Assembly: GCA_004297775.1 (NCBI GenBank)
Contig: SCUE01000004.1
Span: forward strand, 148,915-212,914
Direction of reading: 5' to 3'
DNA from: Chloroflexota bacterium
GTDB lineage: Bacteria; Chloroflexota; UBA6077; FW602-bin22
DNA length: 64,000 nucleotides
Part shown: positions 1 through 7,721 of the stretch, in pieces
Layout: each line of letters opens with the position of its first letter
Numbering within the stretch: position 1 is the stretch's first letter
The notes under the pieces: generated by a model
Told to the model about the DNA's origin: nothing
Database searches by the model: none
Seen by the model: only the letters and a program-made list of their open reading frames with translations
Position numbers and translations under genes: made by a program

Positions 1-1
1 G

Positions 2-619
2 CTGGTCGACTCGGCGTCGATCATCGGCGGCATCGGCATTCAGGGCCGCGCAACCCTCGGCGGGAATCTCTGCAACGCCGCGCCGAGCGGCGACAGTATT
101 CCGACGCTCATCGCTCTTTCGGCGGTCGCGGTCGTTCGTGGACCAAAGCGCGAACGGCGAGTGCCGGTCGAGGCCTTCTGTATCGCGCCGGGCCGAACTG
201 TCCTCGAAGCTGGCGAGATCCTCGTCTCCATCGACATCCCGACGCCCCGGCCGAACAGTGGCGCTCACTACCAGCGATTCATCCCACGCTATGAGATGGA
301 CATCGCCGTCGTCGGCGTCGGCGCGTCGGTCGAGCTTTCCGCGGACAAACGAACGATCGTGGCGGCGCGGGTCGCGCTCGCGTCCGTCGCGCCGACACCG
401 CTTTTCGTGCCGGAGGCCGGCGTAGCGTTGGTCGGCACGACCGGTGATGACGCGGCACTCGACCACGCGGCCCAGGCGGCTCAAGCGGTGGCTCGCCCGA
501 TCACAGACATGCGCGGGTCGGCCGCGCAGAGACGCCATCTCGTCGGCGTCTTGACCCGACGCGTACTGCGCGGCGCGATCGCCCGCGCGCGAGGAGAAAC
601 CGTCAATGCCAGCCACTAG
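2..619 (+). CDS. Molybdenum hydroxylase FAD subunit (CoxM/XdhB-like), 5' truncated by window edge
   Basis: This is the C-terminal 205 residues of the medium subunit of a xanthine dehydrogenase/CO dehydrogenase-family enzyme, which carries electrons from the 2Fe-2S subunit to FAD. Its start lies left of the window. The second FAD-binding motif, TLGGNLCNAAPSGD, is encoded at 53-94. The rest matches the CO_deh_flav_C-type C-terminal domain. The reading frame overlaps the next gene by 14 bp (606-619), so the three subunit genes form one operon in the order FAD, 2Fe-2S, Moco. The family is clear but the substrate is not. No cofactor-maturation gene (XdhC/CoxF type) lies in the window. Confidence 0.93.
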   Translation: MVDSASIIGGIGIQGRATLGGNLCNAAPSGDSIPTLIALSAVAVVRGPKRERRVPVEAFCIAPGRTVLEAGEILVSIDIPTPRPNSGAHYQRFIPRYEMDIAVVGVGASVELSADKRTIVAARVALASVAPTPLFVPEAGVALVGTTGDDAALDHAAQAAQAVARPITDMRGSAAQRRHLVGVLTRRVLRGAIARARGETVNASH

Positions 620-1100
620 TTCCAGAGTCCGCGTCCAGTCTACGATCAACGGTGACGACCACGATTTCCTGGTCGAGCCGCGCCAGAGTCTTCTCGAAAC
701 TCTGCGCGACGTGCTCAACCTGACCGGCGCAAAAGAAGGCTGCAACGACGGCAACTGCGGCGCGTGCAGCGTCATCATGGATGGGCGACTCGTCAACGCC
801 TGCCTCGTTCTCGGCGTCGAGGCCCAGGGCGCCACAATCACGACCGTCGAGGGGCTTGCCCAGAATGGGAATCTGATCCCGCTGCAGCAGGCATTCCTCG
901 AAAACGCCGCGCTCCAATGCGGCATTTGCACGCCCGGATTCCTCATCTCGGCCAAGGCTTTGCTGGATAAGGAATCGAACCCGACCGAACAAAGGGTCCG
1001 ATTCTGGCTCTCGGGCAACCTGTGCCGGTGCACCGGCTACGACAAGATCATTCGGGCGGTGATGGACGCCGCCGAGCGCGCGCGGGAGGCGAAGACATGA
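606..1100 (+). CDS. Molybdenum hydroxylase 2Fe-2S small subunit (CoxS-like)
   Basis: A 164-residue electron-transfer subunit with both expected iron-sulfur sites. The plant-ferredoxin-like N-terminal cluster uses C46, C51, C54 and C66 (CNDGNCGACSV followed by VNAC). The C-terminal helical cluster uses C105, C108, C140 and C142 (QCGICTPG and LCRCTGY). All eight cysteines are present and the length is normal for the family. It overlaps the FAD subunit by 14 bp and the large subunit by 4 bp (ATGA at 1097), a sign of translational coupling and stoichiometric assembly. Confidence 0.97.
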   Translation: MPATSSRVRVQSTINGDDHDFLVEPRQSLLETLRDVLNLTGAKEGCNDGNCGACSVIMDGRLVNACLVLGVEAQGATITTVEGLAQNGNLIPLQQAFLENAALQCGICTPGFLISAKALLDKESNPTEQRVRFWLSGNLCRCTGYDKIIRAVMDAAERAREAKT

Positions 1101-3400
1101 AGACAGCCGATCGACTGAACCGCTCCAACATCGTTCTCTCATCGACGAACTACAAGGTCGTCGGCACGCGGCCAATTCGCCACGACGGCGCTGACAAAGT
1201 GACCGGACGCGCAATCTACGGCGCCGATTTCAAGATCACCGGACTACTCCACGGCAAGGTGCTGCGCAGCCCACACGCGCACGCGCGCATCCGCTCGATC
1301 GATGTCTCGAAGGCGCTGGCGTATCCCGGCGTGCGCGCCGCGATCGTTGGAAGCGACTTCCCGGAGGCCGAGGACAAGTGGCAGGACCTCGGTGAGGGCA
1401 ACGTCAATCTGAAGCACCTCAGCGACAACGTGATGGCGACGGACATCGTCCTATACCGTGGCCATGCCGTGGCGGCCGTGGCGGCGATAAGCCCGCACAT
1501 CGCCGATGAGGCGCTCAAGCTCATCGAGGTGGACTACGAGGTCCTTCCGGCCGTTCTCGACGTGCGCGAGGCGATGAAGGACGGCGCGCCGCTCCTGCAC
1601 GCGAGTCTGACGACGCAGGAGTTCGGCAAGGACACCGGCAAGCACAGCAACATCGCGCAGCACTTCCGCCACGAGCTTGGCGACGTCGCAAAGGGCTTCC
1701 AGGAAGCCGACGTCATCGTCGAGCGCGAGGTGCGCACCGCGACCGTGCATCAGGGTTACATCGAGCCGCATAACGCGACCGCTCTCTGGAACGCGGATGG
1801 CAACCTGACCGTCTGGGGAAGCACCCAGGGCGCGTTCCCGGTCCGAGATCAACTGGTCCAAGTCCTCAAGCACCCGGTGTCCAAGATCAAAGTCGTGCCG
1901 ACTGAGATCGGCGGTGGATTCGGCGGCAAGATCCCGCTTTACCTCCAGCCGATCGCGGCCATCCTCTCCAAGAAGACGGGTCGCCCGGTCAAGGTCCTGA
2001 TGTCACGCTCGGACGAGTTTCAGGGAACCGGTCCGTCTCCGGCGTCGTGGATCACCTGCCGGATCGGCGCAAAGAAAGACGGCCGGATCACGGCCGTCGA
2101 GTCGATGCTGGCGATGGAGGCTGGGGCGTATCCGGGTTCGGCCGTCGGCGCGGCCTCGATGTGCATCTGGGGCCCGTACGACATTCCGAATGGCCGGATC
2201 GACGGCTACGACGTGGTCTGCAACAAGCCGCGTTCGTTCGCCTATCGCGCCCCGGGATCAACCCAGGCCGCGTTTGCGTCCGAGGTGCTGATGGACGCGC
2301 TGGCCGAGAAACTCGGAATGGATCCAATTGAGCTGCGTCTCAAGAACTCAGCCAAAGAGGGCACCCGGCGCATCGATGGCCCGGTCTACAACCGAATTGG
2401 CGGAGTCGAGTGTCTCGAGGCGGCGCGCAACCACGATCATTGGAAGACCCCACTCGAACCGGCCAAGGACGGCCAGAAGCGTGGCCGCGGCATCGCCCAC
2501 GGCTTCTGGTTCAACGTTGGCCTGGCGTCGAGTTGCTCGATCAGCGTCAATCCTGATGGCACGGTCACGTTGATCGAGGGATCGACCGATATCGGCGGCA
2601 CGCGCACATCGGTCGCAATGCAGGCGGCCGAGGTACTCGGTATCGCGGCCGAAGATGTGCGTCCGAGCGTTGTCGATACGGATTCGATCGGGTTCACGCA
2701 CGTGACCGGCGGCAGTCGGACCACGTTCGCGACCGGCTTGGCTGCCTGCGAAGCGGCACAGGATATCGTGCGTCAGATGAAGGAGCGCGCGGCCAAGCTA
2801 TGGGAGATCGACGCCTCGGCGGTCGACTTCAAGGATGGCGCCTTCTCATCCGGCTCCAACCGGGCGACGTTCCAGGAGATCGCGGGGAAGCTCGGTCATA
2901 CCGGTGGACCGATCACGGGACGAGGCAACGTCGATCCGGGCGGTCACGGCGGCGCATTCGCGACGATGATCTGCGACGTCGAGGTCGATCCAGAGACGGG
3001 CAAGGTTCGCATCCTACGCTGGACGACGGTGCAGGATGCCGGCAAGGCCGTTCACCCGAGTTACGTCGAGGGGCAGTTGCAAGGCGGCACCGTCCAAGGA
3101 ATCGGCTGGGCGCTCAATGAGGAGTACCAGTTCAATTCGAGTGGCGCGATGACGAATCCGTCGTTCCTCGATTATCGGATGCCGCTGACGTACGACCTGC
3201 CGATGATCGACACGGTGATCGTCGAAGTGCCGAATCCGGGTCATCCGTTCGGCGTGCGCGGAGTCGGCGAGGTGCCGATCATCCCGCCTCCGGCCGCGCT
3301 GGCCAACGCGATCAACGACGCGATCGGCCTGCGGATGAGCCGGCTGCCTATGTCGCCGCGCAACATCCTCGAAGACATGGGTGTCATCGCGCGCGAGTAG
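1097..3400 (+). CDS. Molybdenum hydroxylase large (Moco) subunit, CoxL/XdhA-like
   Basis: A 767-residue catalytic subunit that binds molybdopterin cytosine dinucleotide-type cofactor. The ATG at 1097 sits in an ATGA overlap with the small subunit; an upstream in-frame ATG at 1022 lies inside that gene and is not used. The GGGFGGK cofactor loop is present near residue 272. The substrate-site loop at residues 381-387 reads FAYRAPG, not the AYxCSFR of form I CO dehydrogenase. The catalytic glutamate of the GVGE motif is E725. It is therefore an aldehyde/xanthine/N-heterocycle-type hydroxylase of unknown substrate, and calling it a CO dehydrogenase would be wrong. A 33-bp gap separates it from the convergent ZIP gene. 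Confidence 0.95.
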   Translation: MKTADRLNRSNIVLSSTNYKVVGTRPIRHDGADKVTGRAIYGADFKITGLLHGKVLRSPHAHARIRSIDVSKALAYPGVRAAIVGSDFPEAEDKWQDLGEGNVNLKHLSDNVMATDIVLYRGHAVAAVAAISPHIADEALKLIEVDYEVLPAVLDVREAMKDGAPLLHASLTTQEFGKDTGKHSNIAQHFRHELGDVAKGFQEADVIVEREVRTATVHQGYIEPHNATALWNADGNLTVWGSTQGAFPVRDQLVQVLKHPVSKIKVVPTEIGGGFGGKIPLYLQPIAAILSKKTGRPVKVLMSRSDEFQGTGPSPASWITCRIGAKKDGRITAVESMLAMEAGAYPGSAVGAASMCIWGPYDIPNGRIDGYDVVCNKPRSFAYRAPGSTQAAFASEVLMDALAEKLGMDPIELRLKNSAKEGTRRIDGPVYNRIGGVECLEAARNHDHWKTPLEPAKDGQKRGRGIAHGFWFNVGLASSCSISVNPDGTVTLIEGSTDIGGTRTSVAMQAAEVLGIAAEDVRPSVVDTDSIGFTHVTGGSRTTFATGLAACEAAQDIVRQMKERAAKLWEIDASAVDFKDGAFSSGSNRATFQEIAGKLGHTGGPITGRGNVDPGGHGGAFATMICDVEVDPETGKVRILRWTTVQDAGKAVHPSYVEGQLQGGTVQGIGWALNEEYQFNSSGAMTNPSFLDYRMPLTYDLPMIDTVIVEVPNPGHPFGVRGVGEVPIIPPPAALANAINDAIGLRMSRLPMSPRNILEDMGVIARE

Positions 3401-3433
3401 TCGCTTGGAAGGGCTGGCCTGGTCGCGAGGCGG

Positions 3434-4423
3434 CTACGCCAGCCCGTTCGCCGTGAACAGGAAGGCGGAAAGGAACCCGAGGATCGTCGCGATCCCGACC
3501 ATCGGACCGCCTTCCTCGAACGCCTCCGGCATCATCGTCGCCGCGAGCATCGCCAGGATGCCGCCACCTGCAACCGCGTTGACGAATGTGGCTGCCTCCG
3601 GCGACGCGCCTGACATAAGGAGGTATCCAAGCGCCCCGACCACGGTACACCCGGCCATCAAGCCGCCCCAGAGCACCATGACGCGCACAGGGCTAAATCC
3701 GCCGCGCACCATCCCGACCGCGCTCGACATCGCCTCCGGGAAGTTGTTGAGGAACACGGCGACGACGAACGATGGGTTGTACGTCGCCAAGCTCACCGCG
3801 GTGACGCTTGCGCCGATCACGATCGATTCGGGAACACCGTCGAGCAAAGCGCCGAGGAAGATCGCGAACGGCGCTCCACCGTGCTTGCGCTGACCCTCTT
3901 GCGCAACCGCGACGTGCTCGGCCTGACGCAAATGGTGGATTCCGTTGATATGTAGTCGCGGCAGATGGTCGATGTGCAAACGATGGAGCACATCCTGAAG
4001 GTGAGAGCGGTTGCGCGCGATGTAGGCCCGCACGAGCGATGGCTTCCGAAGGTGGCCACCGTGATCCTCCAGCATCCGATTGCCGAGCAAGAACAGGCCT
4101 CCTCCGAGCAAGAAGCCGAACGCGACGTACAGCCAGGCCGTGATTGCATCCATGCGGTGGTGGACGATCAGACTCTCGGCGCCGTGGAAAGCGAGTTCGA
4201 GTGCGAGCGCCTCGATCAGCGCGCCGGCGCCGAACGCCATGATCGTGGCCGTCCACTTCTGCGCCGGTCGCAACCAGATGCCGAACAGCGCACCGATCGG
4301 CAAGGCGATCGCGGCCGCGAATGCGAGACCGGCCGCGACGATCGCCAAGCCGAAGTCCAGGCCACCGGCAGCGTCGGCCTGAAACGCGGCGGCGAGAAAG
4401 ATGGGCGACACGTTGTCCGCCAT
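3434..4423 (-). CDS. ZIP family divalent metal transporter
   Basis: A 329-residue polytopic membrane protein of the ZIP (zinc/iron permease) family. The core motifs are LLDGVPESIVIG, corresponding to TM4, and NNFPEAMSSAVG, corresponding to TM5; these carry the metal-binding positions. Between TM3 and TM4 lies a cytosolic loop rich in histidine (HLQDVLHRLHIDHLPRLH), typical of metal-sensing loops in the family. The ATG at 4423 was chosen because the longer frame would run into the divergent MoaD-like gene. It probably imports Zn, Fe or Mn into the cytoplasm. It is convergent with coxL. Confidence 0.9.
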   Translation of the reverse strand: MADNVSPIFLAAAFQADAAGGLDFGLAIVAAGLAFAAAIALPIGALFGIWLRPAQKWTATIMAFGAGALIEALALELAFHGAESLIVHHRMDAITAWLYVAFGFLLGGGLFLLGNRMLEDHGGHLRKPSLVRAYIARNRSHLQDVLHRLHIDHLPRLHINGIHHLRQAEHVAVAQEGQRKHGGAPFAIFLGALLDGVPESIVIGASVTAVSLATYNPSFVVAVFLNNFPEAMSSAVGMVRGGFSPVRVMVLWGGLMAGCTVVGALGYLLMSGASPEAATFVNAVAGGGILAMLAATMMPEAFEEGGPMVGIATILGFLSAFLFTANGLA

Positions 4424-4520
4424 TCTCCGGTCGCGGGCGTGAGATCGCCGATAGAATCGCTCTGTTAGCGGCGTGGCCCGGGAGCGGCGATACCAAGCGC
4501 GTGCTGAGAGAGGCGCACCG
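4424..4520. promoter_or_regulatory. Divergent promoter region, ZIP / MoaD-like
   Basis: A 97-bp gap between divergent starts. A TAGAAT hexamer at 4452-4457 reads as a -10 box rightwards, and the overlapping reverse reading TTCTAT could serve the ZIP gene. A GAGAGG ribosome-binding-like site lies just before the GTG at 4521. No clear operator was found. Confidence 0.4.
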
Positions 4521-4790
4521 GTGGCGACAGTCTTCATACCGCCGTTGATGCGTGATTTGACCAACGGCCGCGATCGCATCGATGTCGATGGCGCAAATGT
4601 GCGCCAGATCGTCACCGCGCTCGAAGCGCTCTACCCGGGCATACGGGCGCGGCTTGTCGACGGTGAGACAATCAGCCCACGCGTCGCCGTGGCCATCGAC
4701 GGGTACGTGACGCGCCTCGGATTTCTCGAGCGCGTCGGTCCGACCAGCGAAGTGCACTTTCTGCCCGCGATCAGTGGAGGGAACGAATGA
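4521..4790 (+). CDS. MoaD/ThiS-like ubiquitin-fold sulfur carrier with C-terminal extension
   Basis: An 89-residue beta-grasp protein that starts MATVFIPPLMRDLTNG and ends HFLPAISGGNE. Sulfur carriers of this family act through a terminal Gly-Gly that is adenylated and thiocarboxylated. Here the Gly-Gly is followed by Asn-Glu, so the tail would have to be removed before activation, as in the known carriers that need a dedicated peptidase. The GTG at 4521 is preceded by GAGAGG at 4507-4512. The stop overlaps the SDR start (ATGA at 4787), and the two glycine codons GGAGGG also form the Shine-Dalgarno sequence of that gene. It might serve Moco or another sulfur pathway; no partner E1 or peptidase is in the window. 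Confidence 0.82.
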   Translation: MATVFIPPLMRDLTNGRDRIDVDGANVRQIVTALEALYPGIRARLVDGETISPRVAVAIDGYVTRLGFLERVGPTSEVHFLPAISGGNE

Positions 4791-5674
4791 GCGCGACGAT
4801 GCCACAGCCACCGTCAGGCGATCTCGGCAGTTTGCTCCGCCTCGACGGGAAAGTTGCGGTCGTTACCGGCGCGGCGCAACGAATCGGGCGCGAGATCTCC
4901 CGCGCTTTCGCCGGACAGGGGGCGGCCGTCGTCGTGACCGACATCCAGGACGAGCGCGGCCAGGCGACGGTCGAAGAGATACGCGCAGCCGGCGGCGAGG
5001 CAATCTATCGTCGTGCCGATGTCTCCCAATCCGGCGACATTGCCGACATGGTGCGATTTGCGGCCGATCGGTACGGCCGGCTCGACATCCTCGTCAACAA
5101 CGCGCACTGGGAGAAGGTCGGCAACGTCGTCGAACTGGACGAGGAAGATTGGGATCGCTCGTTCGACGTCCTGCTCAAGGCCCTCTACCTCGGCTGCAAG
5201 TACGCCATTCCGGAAATGCGGACAGTTGGCGGCGGCGTGATTATCAACATTTCCTCGGTTCACGCCTACCACGTGTCCGACCGGTACGTGACCTACCAGG
5301 CCGCGAAGGCGGCGGTCGTGCATTTCACGCGTCAGGTCGCCTGGGACTTCGGTCCCGACAATATTCGCTGCAACTGCGTCTGTCCGGGGGCCGTGCCGCT
5401 GCCCTCGGAGGTAACCGAGCACTCGGCGCGCGATCCACTCTTCGTCGAAGAGCAGACCCTGCTCAAGGCGATCAAGCGAATCGGCCAGCCCGCGGATATC
5501 GCCCGCGCGGCGCTGTTTCTGGTGTCCGATCTGTCATCGTGGATCACGGGGCAGGCTCTGACCGTGGACGGCGGCGAATTCATGACGTTTCCATCGACCG
5601 GCGCGCAGCGCACGCGTCGATTCCTGGAGGCGCATCCGGAACGGGTTTCGCCGTCGTACCGGCTGACGCCGTAG
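4787..5674 (+). CDS. Short-chain dehydrogenase/reductase with TGxxxRxG motif
   Basis: A 295-residue classical-type SDR with a Rossmann fold. The nucleotide motif is VVTGAAQRIG (TGxxxRxG) rather than the common TGxxxGxG. The arginine variant is known from pteridine reductases and their relatives, which use NADPH. Other motifs are LVNNAH, INISSVHAY (catalytic Ser), YQAAK (catalytic Tyr and Lys) and the C-terminal ITGQALTVDGG. It is translationally coupled to the MoaD-like gene. The reaction is unknown; a pterin or a general ketone/alcohol substrate are both possible. Confidence 0.9.
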   Translation: MSATMPQPPSGDLGSLLRLDGKVAVVTGAAQRIGREISRAFAGQGAAVVVTDIQDERGQATVEEIRAAGGEAIYRRADVSQSGDIADMVRFAADRYGRLDILVNNAHWEKVGNVVELDEEDWDRSFDVLLKALYLGCKYAIPEMRTVGGGVIINISSVHAYHVSDRYVTYQAAKAAVVHFTRQVAWDFGPDNIRCNCVCPGAVPLPSEVTEHSARDPLFVEEQTLLKAIKRIGQPADIARAALFLVSDLSSWITGQALTVDGGEFMTFPSTGAQRTRRFLEAHPERVSPSYRLTP

Positions 5675-5779
5675 CTCACCCTACCGAATGGTCGGGCGAC
5701 CGCCGATATCGTGGGGAGGATGGAGCAGCGCATCGTGACGGACGCGTGACAAGATCGGAAACGAGCACCGCGTGATCGC

Positions 5780-5808
5780 TCGACACGACCTTGGAGCACC
5801 GTTAGAAT
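5780..5808 (+). promoter_or_regulatory. Putative promoter of the Thr-Arg repeat protein gene
   Basis: TCGACA at 5780-5785 and TAGAAT at 5803-5808 are separated by 17 bp, a normal -35/-10 arrangement. This leaves a leader of about 55 nt before the ATG at 5871. Confidence 0.45.
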
Positions 5809-5870
5809 CGGGCCGTTCGCGTCGCGCCCAGGGACTGGGTGGGGTCGCGCGGGTGGGGCAGGCGGCAGGG

Positions 5871-7667
5871 ATGCGGGTTCGACTGATGGTGCGGGCGGGG
5901 GCCATTTTGATGGCCTTAGCTTTGCTGTTGGTGGTGCCGCTTGAGGCCGCCGCGCAGACATCGACGCCAACGTATACACGAACGATTACTCCGACGTTTA
6001 CGCGGACGCTGACGCGGACGATCACACCGACGCGCACCCGCACCCTTTCGCGGACTCCCAGCAATACGCGGACGATCACGCCGACCCGAACCATCACGCT
6101 GACGCGGACGATCACGCCAACACGGACCGTCACGCTGACGCGAACCCAGACGCTCACCCGAACCATCACCCCGACGAGAACAATCACCCTGACGCGCACG
6201 CCATCGCTGACGCGCACGATCACGCCGACGCGGACCGTCAGCCTGACACGGACGCCGTCGCGCACGCGGACAATCACGCCGACGCGAACGGTTACCTTGA
6301 CCCGGACGCCATCGCTGACGCGCACGATCACGCTGACGCGCACGATCACGCCGACGCGAACACGGTCGCTGACGCGCACGATCACACCCACCCGAACAAT
6401 CACATTGACGCGTACTCCGTCGCTGACGCGGACAATCACGCCAACGCGAACGGTTACGTCGACCCGGACGCCATCGCTCACGCGCACGATCACGTTGACA
6501 CGCACGCCATCGCTCACGCGAACTCAGACGCTCACGCGAACGATCACGCCGACGAGAACGATCACCCTGACGCGCACGCCATCGCTGACGCGCACTCAGA
6601 CGTTGACGCGGACGGTGACGCGGACGCCGACTCGAACGGCGACGCCGACAATCACGCAGACGCCGACACGAACCGGCACGCCCACTCAGACATTGACGCC
6701 GACGCGCACTCTGACGCCAACGCGCACGATGACGGTGACGCAGACGCGAACGCCGACGCGCACGCACACCGTGACTCAGACACGCACGAATACGGCGACG
6801 CGGACAGTCACGCCGACACGCACGGTCACGCTCACGCGGACGCCGTCGCTGACACGGACGATCACACCGACACGCACGGTCACCCTGACGCGGACGCCGT
6901 CGCTGACACGGACGATCACACCGACACGCACGGTCACCCTGACGCGGACGCCATCGCTGACACGGACGATCACACCGACACGCACGGTCACCCTGACGCG
7001 GACACCGTCGCTGACACGAACCATCACGCCAACTCGGACGGTCACCCTGACGCGGACGCCGTCGCTGACACGGACCATTACGCCAACTCGGACAGTCACC
7101 CTGACGCGAACGCCGACGCCGTCTCGCACGATCACACTAACCCGCACGATCACGTTGACGCGGACGCCCACGAACACTCGGACGATCACACCGACGCGAA
7201 CGCCGACCGCGACGCGGACGGTCACACAGACGCGCACCCCCACGAATACGCCGACGGTCGGTGGGGTGAGCTTCCGCCCGGCGGCGCAGCCCGCCGCGAT
7301 TCGGATCGCCGAAGACGACGCCCTCAGCGCACTCCAGCGCGTCGCGCCCGCGGCCGGTCGGGTCAACTGGGCCAATCGCGCGATCGTCCGATCTCTCGCG
7401 CCGGGCGAATCTGCCCATGTGACCGCTGAGTTCGCGGTGACACAGTTGATCGCGGCGCCACGCTTCCGTGTCAACTCCAACGGCACCGTCCTCATTGATC
7501 CGGCGACGATCCCCGCGCGACTCGAACCTGGGCGGCGCTACGCGATCGGATTGACGGTTCGTATGCCCGAGGGTTCCGGGAGCCAACGACTGGCCACGAT
7601 CGAACTCAGCCCCGATGGCGGCCGGTCGATAGACGAACGGTTAATCATCCGACTCGTACCGCGCTAG
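5871..7667 (+). CDS. Secreted Thr/Arg/Pro repeat protein with C-terminal beta domain
   Basis: A 598-residue exported protein. A signal peptide begins [20 protein letters not shown] and probably ends near the AAAQ at residues 29-32. It is followed by roughly 430 residues made almost only of Thr with Arg, Pro, Leu, Ile and Val, in units such as [18 protein letters not shown] (18 residues, 54 bp). The last 130 residues are ordinary in composition and look like a small beta-rich domain ([20 protein letters not shown] onwards). The tract would make a strongly basic, extended, potentially O-glycosylated stalk outside the cell. Alternative starts are GTG 5853 and ATG 5886. Length could vary by slippage in the repeats. 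No enzymatic function is implied. Confidence 0.85.
   Translation: MRVRLMVRAGAILMALALLLVVPLEAAAQTSTPTYTRTITPTFTRTLTRTITPTRTRTLSRTPSNTRTITPTRTITLTRTITPTRTVTLTRTQTLTRTITPTRTITLTRTPSLTRTITPTRTVSLTRTPSRTRTITPTRTVTLTRTPSLTRTITLTRTITPTRTRSLTRTITPTRTITLTRTPSLTRTITPTRTVTSTRTPSLTRTITLTRTPSLTRTQTLTRTITPTRTITLTRTPSLTRTQTLTRTVTRTPTRTATPTITQTPTRTGTPTQTLTPTRTLTPTRTMTVTQTRTPTRTHTVTQTRTNTATRTVTPTRTVTLTRTPSLTRTITPTRTVTLTRTPSLTRTITPTRTVTLTRTPSLTRTITPTRTVTLTRTPSLTRTITPTRTVTLTRTPSLTRTITPTRTVTLTRTPTPSRTITLTRTITLTRTPTNTRTITPTRTPTATRTVTQTRTPTNTPTVGGVSFRPAAQPAAIRIAEDDALSALQRVAPAAGRVNWANRAIVRSLAPGESAHVTAEFAVTQLIAAPRFRVNSNGTVLIDPATIPARLEPGRRYAIGLTVRMPEGSGSQRLATIELSPDGGRSIDERLIIRLVPR
5961..7260 (+). repeat. Low-complexity coding repeat (TRT tract)
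   Basis: About 1.3 kb of degenerate repeats built on ACGCGNAC-type hexamers that encode Thr-Arg-Thr. It lacks stops in several frames, which is why long false reading frames appear on both strands here. Divergence is highest in the middle (about 6600-6840) and lowest at the 3' side. Confidence 0.95.
6842..7111 (+). repeat. 54-bp tandem repeat array, five periods
   Basis: Successive copies start at 6842, 6896, 6950, 7004 and 7058, exactly 54 bp apart. Each begins GCCGTCGCTGACACGG or a close variant. Each encodes 18 residues including [16 protein letters not shown]. The near identity of neighbouring copies points to recent expansion. Confidence 0.93.
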
Positions 7668-7721
7668 CGCGCGTCGGCGACCGGCCTACAATCGGCCAAA
7701 ACCTGTCGGGAGGCATCCACA

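Noticed and set aside
5681..7495. Long open frames on the complement across the Thr-Arg repeat gene (Val/Arg-rich translations)
   Set aside because: They are by-products of the stop-free repeat. They lack starts with ribosome-binding sites and have no family, while the forward frame has a signal peptide and a normal C-terminal domain.
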